Below are positions 53,648 to 63,441 of a DNA stretch of 64,000 nt, in pieces; the stretch's first letter is position 1; each line of letters opens with the position of its first letter. The notes beneath the pieces are model-generated. The model made no database searches. It was not told the origin of the DNA and saw only the letters and a program-made list of their open reading frames with translations. The DNA is taken from assembly GCF_010975035.1 (NCBI RefSeq), contig NZ_JAAIUV010000004.1:62001-126000 (forward strand). The letters run 5' to 3'. A program made the translations under genes and the position numbers. The stretch comes from Neobacillus thermocopriae (GTDB taxonomy: Bacteria > Bacillota > Bacilli > Bacillales > Cytobacillaceae).

Positions 53648-54210
53648 CGTTCTCCCCTCCTAAGCTGTTCCCGTTTAAAGATCAATTCAAATCCTTGATC
53701 ATGGGGTACCTGCCAACTCCAAAACTCCTTTTTCACGGGAGCAAACTTTGATAACAGAAATTTAATGGGGCCTCCGTGAGTAATGATGGCAGCGCTCTTA
53801 AATGGACCTGACAAAATTTTTTCAATGACCGTATTCCATCCTGCTTCGACTCTATGAATAAATTCCAAATAGGATTCCCCATTTGGTGGGCTGAACCGTT
53901 CAGGAGCAGTGAGCCAATACTGATAAAGAGAGTCATGTTTTAAATCTTCATATGTTTTCCCTTCCCATTGTCCAAAATTCAATTCCCTGAACTCTTTTAA
54001 TCGAATAGGAACGGCCTGTGGGAAAAGCATTTTTCCTGTTAATATACATCGCGTAAGGTCACTAGAAAAATAACAATCATACATTCTCATTTGTGAGTTA
54101 TCTATAGAAGTCGGACATAATGGTGAATCGCTCCATCCCAAATAAGCCTTTCGTTTATTTTCTTCTGTTAAGCCGTGACGAAATAATGCAATAACCACAA
54201 GGTCATCCAT
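53599..54210 (-). CDS. cobC: Histidine phosphatase, alpha-ribazole phosphatase CobC-like
   Basis: CobC removes the phosphate from alpha-ribazole phosphate or adenosylcobalamin phosphate in the last steps of B12 assembly. The 203-residue product has the catalytic RHG in [13 protein letters not shown], the second-site ELNFGQWEG, and ITHGGPI with the second His. It overlaps both neighbours (49 nt and 43 nt), showing tight coupling. Confidence 0.85.
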   Translation of the reverse strand: MDDLVVIALFRHGLTEENKRKAYLGWSDSPLCPTSIDNSQMRMYDCYFSSDLTRCILTGKMLFPQAVPIRLKEFRELNFGQWEGKTYEDLKHDSLYQYWLTAPERFSPPNGESYLEFIHRVEAGWNTVIEKILSGPFKSAAIITHGGPIKFLLSKFAPVKKEFWSWQVPHDQGFELIFKREQLRRGERCISLQEVPLTVKRHG

Positions 54211-54956
54211 AATCCCACTTCAGTCCCTTCCACAGCAGCTCCCAGTACATCACCTGTCATTCCGCCGAACCATTTCATAGACTTCCTGCGCCAAAAATAT
54301 AAGGAAATAACGGCAGCCAATAACATAATTCCTGTCTGTACGAATTCATGAATCAATAGTATGACTAATAAAATGAATCCAACTAAATAAAATAGATAGA
54401 TGAATAGTGATTTCACATCTGCAGCTTTTTGAAACAAATACCCTAAACCTTCCTGTTTAGCTGATTTTACTGATAGAAGGAGACATCCCATGACCATTTT
54501 GCTAAAGAATGGAATAGCAGCAATCAAAAGATAGGTGGACGTCATAGGGTTTCTCGTCATCTCATAAATAAAGAAAAGCCGCATGCTCAATAAAACAATG
54601 ACAGATAGGACACCAAAAGCTCCTGTTCGTGGATCCTTCATAATCGAAAGTCTTTTTTCTTGATCCCTATAAGAAAAATAAGCGTCACTCGTATCCATCC
54701 AGCCATCTAGATGAATTCCACCTGTCAGGAATATAGTCATAAGCCAAAGAATAAATGCGGAAGCCAAATGGGTAAATGGTGAAAACTCAACGAAACAATA
54801 TAATAAGAGAGAATAAATGATTCCCTGTAGTAGGCCCAACAGTGGAAAAGCCTGGACAGCTTTTTTTAAATGTTCCGGATCCATCGGAAATTCCTTATTA
54901 ATTGGTATGGCTGTAAAAAATTGAACGGTTATGAGAAAACCTCTAATAAAGCTCAT
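54168..54956 (-). CDS. cobS: Adenosylcobinamide-GDP ribazoletransferase CobS
   Basis: CobS joins adenosylcobinamide-GDP to alpha-ribazole (phosphate). The 262-residue membrane protein has [12 protein letters not shown] near the start and the catalytic segment [20 protein letters not shown] with its Asp residues, then [19 protein letters not shown]. Six or more helices. It overlaps the cobQ-like gene by 4 nt. Confidence 0.95.
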   Translation of the reverse strand: MSFIRGFLITVQFFTAIPINKEFPMDPEHLKKAVQAFPLLGLLQGIIYSLLLYCFVEFSPFTHLASAFILWLMTIFLTGGIHLDGWMDTSDAYFSYRDQEKRLSIMKDPRTGAFGVLSVIVLLSMRLFFIYEMTRNPMTSTYLLIAAIPFFSKMVMGCLLLSVKSAKQEGLGYLFQKAADVKSLFIYLFYLVGFILLVILLIHEFVQTGIMLLAAVISLYFWRRKSMKWFGGMTGDVLGAAVEGTEVGLWMTLWLLHYFVTA

Positions 54957-55825
54957 GTTTTATGTCCCCATTGGGAGATCATATCTTTTAGCAGCTCCCA
55001 TTTCAGGTGAGGCTTCATAAAAGAAGCAAGCCGTTCATAACGTTGATCCATCTCCACATGATCAGCCGCATTTTGAACCGTCATATCACTGACCGGATTG
55101 TCCTTAACCGATAAGGAATCCTCTTCATCAATCATGTGATTTTCCATATAGGGAATGACCCCCAACACAGGAATTCCTGTTTTCTCTTCTAGCCATTGAA
55201 CACCATCAACAAATAAAGCTGGATCTCCGGAAAATTTATTAATGATTACCCCTACCACTCTATTTCGATCTGCAGGTTCAAGTAGCTCCAGTGTTCCAAC
55301 AATACTGGCAAAAACTCCGCCCCGTTCAATATCAGCTACAAGAACGACCGGCACATCCGCTAGTTGAGCCACCTTCATATTTACAAGGTCCCTATCCTTT
55401 AAGTTAATTTCTACCGGGCTACCGGCACCTTCAATCACAACCAACTCAAAGTGCTTCTCCAACTGTTCAAGGGATTGTTTAACGGCCTTTAACCCTTTTT
55501 CATAAAATTGATCACGATACTTTTGCCCCGATATGTTCCCTATTGATTTTCCTAATAAAACAGTCTCCGAACTGTGATTTGGACGTGGTTTTAACACAAT
55601 TGGGTTCATCCATACGGTTGCCTCAATTTTAGCTGCTTCCGCCTGAATCGCCTGAGCTCTACTAATTTCACTTCCATCTGGAAGAATACAAGAAAAATTG
55701 GACATGTTTTGGGATTTAAATGGAGCCACTTTAACTCCTTCATTGGCAAAAAGCCGGCAAAGGGCAGTTGCGATTAAACTTTTCCCTACATTGGATGATG
55801 TGCCTTGAATCATTACACCTTTCAT
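54953..55825 (-). CDS. CobQ/CbiP-like protein lacking the glutaminase domain
   Basis: Full CobQ amidates cobyrinic acid a,c-diamide and has about 500 residues. This protein has 290. The ATP-binding N-domain is complete: [63 protein letters not shown]. It then jumps to a tail ([20 protein letters not shown]) that resembles the CobQ end. The whole GATase-like domain (about 200 residues) is missing without a frameshift, so cobyric acid synthesis is unlikely. It overlaps cobU by 4 nt. Confidence 0.85.
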   Translation of the reverse strand: MKGVMIQGTSSNVGKSLIATALCRLFANEGVKVAPFKSQNMSNFSCILPDGSEISRAQAIQAEAAKIEATVWMNPIVLKPRPNHSSETVLLGKSIGNISGQKYRDQFYEKGLKAVKQSLEQLEKHFELVVIEGAGSPVEINLKDRDLVNMKVAQLADVPVVLVADIERGGVFASIVGTLELLEPADRNRVVGVIINKFSGDPALFVDGVQWLEEKTGIPVLGVIPYMENHMIDEEDSLSVKDNPVSDMTVQNAADHVEMDQRYERLASFMKPHLKWELLKDMISQWGHKT

Positions 55826-56397
55826 TGCCTCATTCCTTTCATCATAATGGGAATTCCTGCTTCCACTAAATAAGCCTGATCCGCCAAATTCACTAAAAAC
55901 TGATGGATTTGCCCTAATAACTTTCCATACATCAATATGAAATGATCATGAAAAATCGGTTCATGTAATACTTCATTACTTACCACAATGACCGTCTTTG
56001 CCCGATTTCTCAGCTCCATAATCCCTGTTTGAATCCTCTCTTTCACTGCAGCTAAATCACTTTCATCCAAATTTCTATTAGCAACAAATAACTGGTTATT
56101 TAATAAAGTAGTCACACAGTCAAGTAAAATAATATCATTCTCGGAAATCTTGCTAGCCAAATCGCCAATATTTACTGGTTGCTCTAACGTTCTCCAAATG
56201 GACCCTTTTGCTAGTCGATCACGCTGATGCTTTTCAATCCGTAATTTCATTTCCCGATCCGAAGGTACCCCGGTCGCAATATATGTAAGCTTTCCACCGG
56301 TTTTATCTGCAAACTCAGTAGCTAGTCGTTCTGCAAAACTGCTTTTCCCGCTTCGTACTCCTCCGGTGATAAAAATTAATGATGAAGATGCCGCCAA
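55822..56397 (-). CDS. cobU: Bifunctional adenosylcobinamide kinase/guanylyltransferase CobU
   Basis: CobU phosphorylates adenosylcobinamide and adds GMP. The 191-residue product has the P-loop [18 protein letters not shown], the region [11 protein letters not shown] with the guanylyl-accepting His, [17 protein letters not shown], and [12 protein letters not shown]. It overlaps cobD by 22 nt. Confidence 0.95.
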   Translation of the reverse strand: MAASSSLIFITGGVRSGKSSFAERLATEFADKTGGKLTYIATGVPSDREMKLRIEKHQRDRLAKGSIWRTLEQPVNIGDLASKISENDIILLDCVTTLLNNQLFVANRNLDESDLAAVKERIQTGIMELRNRAKTVIVVSNEVLHEPIFHDHFILMYGKLLGQIHQFLVNLADQAYLVEAGIPIMMKGMRQ

Positions 56398-57455
56398 TGC
56401 GCTAACACCTCCAGAAGTTGATTATTATCATCAACACTTTTTATCGCAAAACGGAGCCATCTGCCCTCTAATCCAGGGAAATTATAGGTATGACGTGGAA
56501 TAACCCCTTTTTTTAACAAATATTCAAACAATAGAAATTGATCATTGATATAAGGATCCTGAAGTAAATAAAAATTAATTTTGGATGGCGAAACGATAAA
56601 ATCTAGTTCCTTCAACAAATCAACTAAACGCTTTCGTTCCTTTGAAATAAATTCTTGTGTTTTCTTTATAAACGATTGTTCTTGGAATAACAGTTCCCCA
56701 GATAAGAGGGCAATCGTATTGACACTCCAATGAGGTTGAAATGGACGGAGCTTTTTGATAGTTTCTGGCTGAGCAATTAAATATCCAAGTCGTAGACCAG
56801 GAATAGCGAACATTTTCGTCATGGATCGAATAATGATTACATTTGAATATTGATGAATGGTAGGAATAACGGAATCATATTCACTTAAAAAATCATAAAA
56901 TGCTTCATCAAGAATGACTTGGCAATTGTGTTTCTCGCATTCCTCGATCAATGCCATCATCGTGGAATGAGGATATTGAACTCCTGTTGGATTGTTGGGA
57001 TTACATACAAATACCGCATCCGCTTCCTTTATTTTCGAATGCCATTCATTCAGATCCAGTTCGAAATCCGGTTCTTTTAATTGGTGGTATAAAATTTCAC
57101 AACCGTTAGCACGGCAGGCTGTTTCATATTCTGAAAAAGTAGGTTGAACCAATAACACTTTTTTTCCCGCAAGCATTCGGGCAATGAGAAAGATCAGCTC
57201 TGCCCCTCCATTCCCTACTAAAATAGAATCAACGGATATTTGCTCTTTATCTGCGATGATCATTTTCAAATTGGCCGCATTTGGATCTGGATAAACCATC
57301 ATTTCTTCATAAAAATGGTTCCAGTTTCTTTTCAGAACCTCCGGTGGCCCCAAAGGATTGATATTTGCACTAAAATCTAGATACACCTTAGGCAGCGCCA
57401 TCCCCAATTCATTATAAAGATATTGCGGATTTGAGCCATGTGATGGCCAGCTCAA
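56376..57455 (-). CDS. cobD: Threonine-phosphate decarboxylase CobD
   Basis: A PLP enzyme making (R)-1-amino-2-propanol phosphate for CbiB. The 359-residue product starts with FSANINPLGPP, has VGNGGAELIFLIARML, VCNPNNPTGVQYP, the DEAFYDF motif and the PLP Lys in IIRSMTKMFAIPGLRLGYLI, as in class I/II aminotransferase-like CobD. It overlaps cbiB by 44 nt. Confidence 0.93.
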   Translation of the reverse strand: MSWPSHGSNPQYLYNELGMALPKVYLDFSANINPLGPPEVLKRNWNHFYEEMMVYPDPNAANLKMIIADKEQISVDSILVGNGGAELIFLIARMLAGKKVLLVQPTFSEYETACRANGCEILYHQLKEPDFELDLNEWHSKIKEADAVFVCNPNNPTGVQYPHSTMMALIEECEKHNCQVILDEAFYDFLSEYDSVIPTIHQYSNVIIIRSMTKMFAIPGLRLGYLIAQPETIKKLRPFQPHWSVNTIALLSGELLFQEQSFIKKTQEFISKERKRLVDLLKELDFIVSPSKINFYLLQDPYINDQFLLFEYLLKKGVIPRHTYNFPGLEGRWLRFAIKSVDDNNQLLEVLAHWRHLHH

Positions 57456-58395
57456 AACCCATTCCTCCCATCCATAAAAAAAGTAGAAATAGTAAGACCG
57501 TTCTCGTTAAAATCACATTAGCTTTCGGGATATGCATGGCTTCAATCGGAACAATAGGTTCACCTATTTTGGCACGGTTAGATATAATGCCTTTATAATA
57601 GTTGACTCCGCCAAGTTGAATACCTAATAGGGAAGCTACTGCCGCCTCTCCCCATCCACTGTTCGGGCTAGGATGTTTTTTAGCATCACGGAATAAAATG
57701 ATCCACGCCTCTTTTTTGCTCATTTTTTCTGAACGGTTACCAAGCAACATCAGCATTCCAGTCAATCGACTTGGAATCCAGTTCATCACGTCATCCCATT
57801 TGGCTGATGCCCATCCGAAATCTTTATATCGATCATTGATATGACCAACCATGGAGTCACACGTATTCGTCGCCCGATAAACCATTGCAAGTGGAGCCCC
57901 ACCAAGAAGCGCCCAAAATAATGGTGCCGTTACACCATCACTCGTATTTTCTGCAACCGTTTCAATGGCCCCGCGTGCAACTTCTCCTTCGCTTAAGGTT
58001 TCCGTATCTCTTCCGACGATATAGGATAATTTTTTTCTCGCTTCCACCAAATTTCCTTCTATTAATGGATGATAAACTTCGAGAGCCGCTTCCTTTAAAC
58101 TTTTTTGAGCAATGGTTGAAGCTATGATGATACTTTCGACACCAATACCTAATATAGGATGAATCTTATATGCGATGAAAACGATAACAAAAGATATAGA
58201 AAAAACGGTCAATAAGACAATAAGAAGTAGCGCCGCTCCCTTCCATCTTTTTGATTTTCCTTTATTCCATCGCTTATCTAATAAAGAAATTAAAGAACCA
58301 ATCCATCTTACTGGATGTGGCCAATTTGGAGGATCTCCAATGAGCAAATCGATTACATAGGCCATTGTGATCGCTATTAAGTGGTTTACCATCAT
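57412..58395 (-). CDS. cbiB: Adenosylcobinamide-phosphate synthase CbiB
   Basis: CbiB joins aminopropanol (phosphate) to adenosylcobyric acid. The 327-residue membrane protein has YVIDLLIGDPPNWPHPVRWI at its start, then IVGRDTETLSEGEVARGAIE and TVAENTSDGVTAPLFWALLG, the strongest family block. It overlaps the BtuD-CbiZ gene by 4 nt. Confidence 0.95.
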   Translation of the reverse strand: MMVNHLIAITMAYVIDLLIGDPPNWPHPVRWIGSLISLLDKRWNKGKSKRWKGAALLLIVLLTVFSISFVIVFIAYKIHPILGIGVESIIIASTIAQKSLKEAALEVYHPLIEGNLVEARKKLSYIVGRDTETLSEGEVARGAIETVAENTSDGVTAPLFWALLGGAPLAMVYRATNTCDSMVGHINDRYKDFGWASAKWDDVMNWIPSRLTGMLMLLGNRSEKMSKKEAWIILFRDAKKHPSPNSGWGEAAVASLLGIQLGGVNYYKGIISNRAKIGEPIVPIEAMHIPKANVILTRTVLLFLLFLWMGGMGFELAITWLKSAISL

Positions 58396-59870
58396 CCTCG
58401 TTTCCTCATTTGAGATTTTTGAATGGCTTTTGTTGTACAGTCGTATACAGCCTTGCTTATAAGTTTTCCTAGAGGTGTAATAGAGCCGGCATACTCGAGC
58501 TGCTTCCCTTTTTGACTGGCTGCGATTAAGATACTATCTGTTGAAGTACCAGTCGCAATCGTTTCGGTTATTTTGTCACGTATTTTTAAATCATTCATGG
58601 CCTTTGTTTTAGCCTCTGTAGCAATCATAATACTTTGGATAAATGCTTCTTCTGTCAGTTCGCCATTCACGAATATCCACGTATTAATTGTTCCAGGAAC
58701 CACTTCATAAGAATGCAGTTCCGCTTTGGAGCAATCAATGGCATTGCCAACTCCAGCCGTGATCACCACTAAGATGGAAAAATCATCTGAATCAACATAG
58801 CTATATACAACATCCTCTAGATTGACCGCTGTCATCATCCCAATGGTCTCAGTTGGATCAAATCCATTTCCTTTTAAATATGTGGCCATTTCCTCACGAT
58901 GATTACGACAGTTATAGTCTTTGCTGACATGCCGGTTAACAAATGTCCGGTGCCAACCCGTCCCCGACCCAATCACTCCAGACGACATCGTTCTTAATGG
59001 GATCGGAGATTTTAAAGTAATAAATTCGTCATGAATTTCTAACATCGTTTCATTGATTTCAAAAGGAAAAGATTGTTTTGCTCCATCCGGTAGTAGCACC
59101 ATTTGCGGAGCAGGTACTGTCGGATGAGGATGCTTTTGAATGTTGGTATGGTACACTTCTTTAATTCTTTCTTCCTTTAGAACTTCATTGGGAACATCGT
59201 TAATTTTTATTTTCCCATTTTCAAGCAGAAGCAAGCGATCACAATAAAGTCCAGCTAAATTCAAATCATGAAAAATAGAAACGACCGTTAAATCATTTTC
59301 AAATGTCCAGCGTTTTAAAGAATCAAGCAACTCTTTTTGATAAGATAAATCCAAGTGATTGGTCGGTTCATCTAAGAAAAGGATTTCTGGCTCCTGAGCT
59401 AAGGCTTGCGCCAAGAACACTCGTTGCCTTTCCCCACCTGATAGCTCTTGTAGTTTTTTGTTTTGAAAAGCTTCCACCCCAATTTGTCGCATAACCGTTT
59501 TAACGACTTTTTCATCTTCTTGACTCCATGACTGAAGCAACCCCTTTTGATGGGCATACCGTCCTAATGAGACGGTTTCTTTAACCGTATAGGAAAAGAA
59601 TTGTGAAGTATGCTGGGATACGACCGCCACTTTTCGAGCGAGCTGTTTGGCACTATACTCTTTCAAATTCTTTCCATCAATTAAGATTCTACCTGTATGC
59701 AGCGGCAAAATCCCACTGAGCATTTTTAAAAGTGTTGTTTTTCCACTTCCGTTCGGGCCAAGAATCCCAAATAATTCTCCTTTCCTTACTTCAAAGGAAA
59801 TATCTTTAAGTATCATCTCACCAGAGTAGCCACCGGATAATTGATGTACAGAAATTATTTCTTTACCCAC
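58392..59870 (-). CDS. BtuD-CbiZ fusion: corrinoid ABC ATPase plus adenosylcobinamide amidohydrolase
   Basis: A 492-residue two-domain protein. The first 255 residues are an ABC ATPase with Walker A GILGPNGSGKTTLLKML, signature ELSGGERQRVFLAQALAQEP and Walker B ILFLDEPTNHLDLS. The last 230 are CbiZ, with SSGVIGSGTGWHRTFVNRHV, VITAGVGNAIDCS, PGTINTWIFV and TGTSTDSILIAAS. CbiZ cleaves the aminopropanol arm of adenosylcobinamide to give cobyric acid. GTG 59870 has GGAGGAA at good spacing, inside the end of btuC; an upstream frame to 59924 was rejected. Confidence 0.93.
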   Translation of the reverse strand: MGKEIISVHQLSGGYSGEMILKDISFEVRKGELFGILGPNGSGKTTLLKMLSGILPLHTGRILIDGKNLKEYSAKQLARKVAVVSQHTSQFFSYTVKETVSLGRYAHQKGLLQSWSQEDEKVVKTVMRQIGVEAFQNKKLQELSGGERQRVFLAQALAQEPEILFLDEPTNHLDLSYQKELLDSLKRWTFENDLTVVSIFHDLNLAGLYCDRLLLLENGKIKINDVPNEVLKEERIKEVYHTNIQKHPHPTVPAPQMVLLPDGAKQSFPFEINETMLEIHDEFITLKSPIPLRTMSSGVIGSGTGWHRTFVNRHVSKDYNCRNHREEMATYLKGNGFDPTETIGMMTAVNLEDVVYSYVDSDDFSILVVITAGVGNAIDCSKAELHSYEVVPGTINTWIFVNGELTEEAFIQSIMIATEAKTKAMNDLKIRDKITETIATGTSTDSILIAASQKGKQLEYAGSITPLGKLISKAVYDCTTKAIQKSQMRKRG

Positions 59871-60921
59871 GTTTATTCCTCCCCCTTCTTTGCAACAGGA
59901 TCGCAGCAAATACTGGTGCACCAATAAGTGCCGTGATCACCCCGATTGGTAATTCTGTTGGAGAAATAATGGTTCTAGAAAGCAAGTCCGCTAAGATTAA
60001 AAACCCGCTACCAGTCAAAATCGATAATGGTAAAAGATGCTTATGATCTGGCCCCCACAAAATTCTGCAAAGATGTGGGATCACAAGACCGACAAATCCA
60101 ATGGTTCCTGATACCGCCACGGCTGCCCCTGTTAAGATGGATGCAGCCAATAAGATAAGGAACTTTCTTTTTCTCACATCCACCCCTAAATGCTGGGCTC
60201 TTTCTTCTCCGAAAGACATGGCATTTAATTCCTTAGCTTGAAAGATTAATAGGAAAGAGCCAATGATAAAAAATGGAAGAATGATTTTGATGTATTCCCA
60301 GCCTCGCATGGATACACTTCCAAGAAGCCAACCGATAATTTGTCGGAGCTCATCACCGGTTAGAGCGATCATGAGAGAAATGAATGCCCCTAAGAAAGAA
60401 CTTAATATGATACCAGTTAATATAATGGTTTCTACTTTCATCGCTCGATCAATTTGACGAGCAAAAATAAGAACTAAAAAAATAGATAGAAAAGAAAACA
60501 AAATACTAAGAACAGGCAATGTATAGGAACCAATGAATGGAATAGAAAGGTGAAAAAATAATGTTAAAACGGCTCCCACAGAAGCTCCAGATGAAACTCC
60601 TAATGTGTAAGGATCTGCCAATGGGTTTCTAAGTAGCCCTTGAAAGGCTGCACCGGCAATCGCAAGAGCAGCCCCAACAAGTCCTGACAAAATGACTCTC
60701 GGCAAACGAATATTCATCACAATACTCGTGAACATCGGTTCGATATCATAGGTCAGTCCCGCAAAAAGTTTTGACCCGATGATTTGAATAATAGTTAAAA
60801 TCGGAACAGAAACCGTTCCGATTGAAATAGCAAATATCATAGAAATAATAAGAAATAGGAATGCAATGGTGTAAGCTAAATAAGTATTAGTTAAAAACTT
60901 CCGGATAGATAGCCTTTGCAA
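59863..60921 (-). CDS. btuC: Corrinoid ABC transporter permease BtuC
   Basis: The 352-residue FecCD/BtuC permease has about ten helices with the family blocks IRLPRVILSGLVGAALAIAG, AAFQGLLRNPLADPYTLGVS, and GTIGFVGLVIPHLCRILWGP, GSGFLILADLLSR. The only plausible start is TTG 60921 (GAGGA just upstream), inside the end of btuF (35-nt overlap). Confidence 0.93.
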   Translation of the reverse strand: MQRLSIRKFLTNTYLAYTIAFLFLIISMIFAISIGTVSVPILTIIQIIGSKLFAGLTYDIEPMFTSIVMNIRLPRVILSGLVGAALAIAGAAFQGLLRNPLADPYTLGVSSGASVGAVLTLFFHLSIPFIGSYTLPVLSILFSFLSIFLVLIFARQIDRAMKVETIILTGIILSSFLGAFISLMIALTGDELRQIIGWLLGSVSMRGWEYIKIILPFFIIGSFLLIFQAKELNAMSFGEERAQHLGVDVRKRKFLILLAASILTGAAVAVSGTIGFVGLVIPHLCRILWGPDHKHLLPLSILTGSGFLILADLLSRTIISPTELPIGVITALIGAPVFAAILLQRRGRNKRG

Positions 60922-61846
60922 GATCCTCTACTCCTTCAACAATCCTTGGACCTGAGCGGGTGACTCGATCAGAATGAATATCAATGACTTGCTTATTCTT
61001 AATCGCCGTCACATTTTCCCAGCCTTTTCTACTTAATACTTGTTCAGCTGAATTCTCAACATAATATCCATAGGTCGTAATAATGACATCAGGATTTTTT
61101 TGAATCATCGCTTCTTGATCCATTTTGATCCAGCCTTCTTGATCTGCCGCAATATTTTCAGCATTTATCCAACTAAGCATTTCATTCATAAAAGTATTAT
61201 TACCTGTAGTATAAATTTCTGGTGCAGGTGAGACCTCAATTAACACCTTTTTCTTTTCTTTAATTTCAGCAACCTTTGTTTTTAAATCTGCTAATCTCTT
61301 CTTCATATCGGCAATCAATTTTTCTGCATTCTCTGATTCGCCAGTTGCTTTTCCAATCATCTTAATAGAGTCATAAACATGTTCAAAATTTTGTGCATCA
61401 TTTACGACTAATACAGGAATACCTACATCTTTCAGCTGTTGTAACGCAGCTTCCGAATTCAGAGCTGTGGATGCGTGAGCTAGGACTAAATCTGGTTTTA
61501 ATGAAATGATTTTTTCTAGATTAATTTCCGTACCACCGATTTTCTCTTTTTTTGCTGCTTCCTCCGGATAATTATCAAAATCGGACACACCAACTACTTC
61601 ATCTCCAAGACCTAATGCGAAAGCAATTTCGGTATTACTTGGAATTAATGAAACAATTTTTTCAGGCTTCTTCTCAATTTTCACTACTTGATCGGAAGCA
61701 TCTTTCATAGAAACTGGAAAATCTTTCACTTCCGCTTTTTCTTCAACGTTCTTTTCCTTTTGAACTTGCTCTTTTGATTCACCACATCCGGCCAATCCAC
61801 CGATGGTTAATATTAATACGAGTAAAAATCCAAAAAACCTTTTCAT
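60887..61846 (-). CDS. btuF: Corrinoid-binding lipoprotein BtuF
   Basis: The 319-residue periplasmic-type binding protein has a lipoprotein signal with lipobox LAGC (Cys about 21), then KIEKKPEKIVSLIPSNTEIA and FALGLGDEVVGVSDFDNYPE, typical of cobalamin-binding proteins, and a long linker helix. It is the first gene of the operon, downstream of a cobalamin riboswitch. Confidence 0.92.
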   Translation of the reverse strand: MKRFFGFLLVLILTIGGLAGCGESKEQVQKEKNVEEKAEVKDFPVSMKDASDQVVKIEKKPEKIVSLIPSNTEIAFALGLGDEVVGVSDFDNYPEEAAKKEKIGGTEINLEKIISLKPDLVLAHASTALNSEAALQQLKDVGIPVLVVNDAQNFEHVYDSIKMIGKATGESENAEKLIADMKKRLADLKTKVAEIKEKKKVLIEVSPAPEIYTTGNNTFMNEMLSWINAENIAADQEGWIKMDQEAMIQKNPDVIITTYGYYVENSAEQVLSRKGWENVTAIKNKQVIDIHSDRVTRSGPRIVEGVEDLAKAIYPEVFN

Positions 61847-61908
61847 GTAAAATCCCCCTGCTTACTTGTGTGAGTCCATTTTCTGTACATGTGTTATAAA
61901 AACAAAAA

Positions 61909-61933
61909 AACATCCCTGCTTATGAAGGATGTT
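61909..61933 (-). terminator. Riboswitch-controlled terminator upstream of btuF
   Basis: AACATCC/GGATGTT stem with an 11-nt loop, followed on the minus strand by TTTTTTTG, between the cobalamin aptamer and btuF. This is the expected expression platform: B12 binding should favour termination. Confidence 0.75.
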
Positions 61934-61984
61934 GGCATGAACATACAATAATATCCATTATTGTTGTTTCGTTTCCACCCCCCT

Positions 61985-62175
61985 ATCCTCGTAGGTTTTT
62001 GGCGTACTTGAAATAGGCAGGTCTCCTGGCTCATGAATCATCGCTTCCTATGTCTTCCCATCGTTCAGACAGTGACAATGTATAGGTCGCTCCTCATTTA
62101 CAGTGGCGGGACCGCGTTGGATTTTCACCAAACTTCCCTTTTAAGTTAAAAACTTATGTCCATAAAGTTTTTAAA
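61985..62175 (-). promoter_or_regulatory. Cobalamin (AdoCbl) riboswitch
   Basis: On the minus strand the hallmarks occur in order: GGTGAAAATCC (62119-62129), GCGGTCCCGCCACTGT (62100-62115), GGGAAGAC, and the B12 box GAGCCAGGAGACCTGCC (62016-62032). These are the conserved parts of the cobalamin aptamer. It lies in the leader of the B12 uptake and salvage operon, so the whole operon should be shut off by adenosylcobalamin. Outer limits are approximate. Confidence 0.95.
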
Positions 62176-62261
62176 CACCTATTTCTATGTATTCAGTTTT
62201 TATCTAATTCAATTATAAAGAATACAAAATGATTTGTATATCATTTTTTCGACAATTCTTT

Positions 62262-62732
62262 TTATTTTTCGAAACTTCTACTTAAATTGGCCATTTCAAT
62301 CGCTACGGCAGCCGCTTCCCATCCTTTATTACCGGCTTTCGTACCAGCGCGTTCGATTGCCTGCTCAATAGAATCCGTCGTTAACACACCAAAAACGACT
62401 GGTAAACCGGAGTTTAATGCTACGGTATTTACTCCTTTGGCCACTTCATTGCATACATAGTCAAAATGTGGTGTGGATCCACGGATAACAGCCCCTAATG
62501 TTATGACCGCATCATATTTTTTGCTATTAGCCATTTTTTGTGCAATTAGTGGAATTTCGAATGCCCCTGGCACCCATGCAATATCTACGTCTTTCTCCTC
62601 TACTCCATGTCTTTTTAACGCATCTTGAGCTCCACTTAATAACTTGCTCGTAATAAACTCATTAAAACGCCCTACAACAATTCCAATTCTTAATCCAGTA
62701 CCTACTAAATTGCCTTCAAAAATACGTCCCAT
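62262..62732 (-). CDS. ribH: 6,7-Dimethyl-8-ribityllumazine synthase RibH
   Basis: RibH condenses the pyrimidine intermediate with dihydroxybutanone phosphate. The 156-residue product has [55 protein letters not shown] and [20 protein letters not shown], all family blocks. It is the last rib gene of the operon. Confidence 0.96.
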   Translation of the reverse strand: MGRIFEGNLVGTGLRIGIVVGRFNEFITSKLLSGAQDALKRHGVEEKDVDIAWVPGAFEIPLIAQKMANSKKYDAVITLGAVIRGSTPHFDYVCNEVAKGVNTVALNSGLPVVFGVLTTDSIEQAIERAGTKAGNKGWEAAAVAIEMANLSRSFEK

Positions 62733-62770
62733 CTTAAACCCTCCAAGTAAATGATTGTTTATTCTCTTTT

Positions 62771-63400
62771 TTAATGACGAAGATGTTGTTCATGATGTTC
62801 TTTCTTCGTCCGGTATTCAATCAAATCTTTAATGGTAATGAATTTTAAATGAAAGCGATCCGCTATTTTACGAAGCTCAGGAACACGGGCCATTGTCCCA
62901 TCTTCATTCATGATTTCACAAATGACACCAGCAGGCTTGGCACCCGCCAACTTTGCGAGGTCTACTGCTGCTTCTGTATGACCGTTTCGGCGAAGGACAC
63001 CGCCCTCCTTAGCGATTAATGGAAAGATATGTCCCGGCCTTTTGAAATCCTCTGGTTTTGAATTCGGATCCATCATACTTAATATCGTAGCTGATCGTTC
63101 AAATGCTGATATTCCTGTTGTCGTATATTTATGGTCAATACTTACGGTAAAGGCCGTTCCATGAGAATCCGTATTGACTGTTACCATAGGTGACAGATCA
63201 AGTTTTCGTGCTAGTTCTTCTTCAATTGGTACACATATCAGTCCTCTCCCATGGGTGGCCATAAAATTGATAATATCAGGTGTGGCTTTTTCTGCTAAAG
63301 CGATGAAATCACCTTCATTTTCCCTGTCCTCATCATCACAAACAATGATGACTTTCCCATTTTTCAAATCTTCAATCGCTTCTTCAATAGTATCGAACAT
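62771..63400 (-). CDS. ribB: 3,4-Dihydroxy-2-butanone-4-phosphate synthase RibB (no RibA domain)
   Basis: RibB makes dihydroxybutanone phosphate from ribulose 5-phosphate. The 209-residue product has [60 protein letters not shown] and [20 protein letters not shown]. In most bacilli this domain is fused to GTP cyclohydrolase II (RibBA, about 400 residues). Here it stops after [16 protein letters not shown], and the 38 bp before ribH cannot hold the second domain. ATG 63400 follows AAGGAG. Confidence 0.92.
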   Translation of the reverse strand: MFDTIEEAIEDLKNGKVIIVCDDEDRENEGDFIALAEKATPDIINFMATHGRGLICVPIEEELARKLDLSPMVTVNTDSHGTAFTVSIDHKYTTTGISAFERSATILSMMDPNSKPEDFKRPGHIFPLIAKEGGVLRRNGHTEAAVDLAKLAGAKPAGVICEIMNEDGTMARVPELRKIADRFHLKFITIKDLIEYRTKKEHHEQHLRH

Positions 63401-63441
63401 GCTGATCACTCCTTTCATGATTTCCTGACTGACCTAAAATG

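Noticed and set aside
53733-53936. Alternative minus-strand frame inside cobC
   Set aside because: It overlaps the conserved phosphatase gene in another frame and has no family features.
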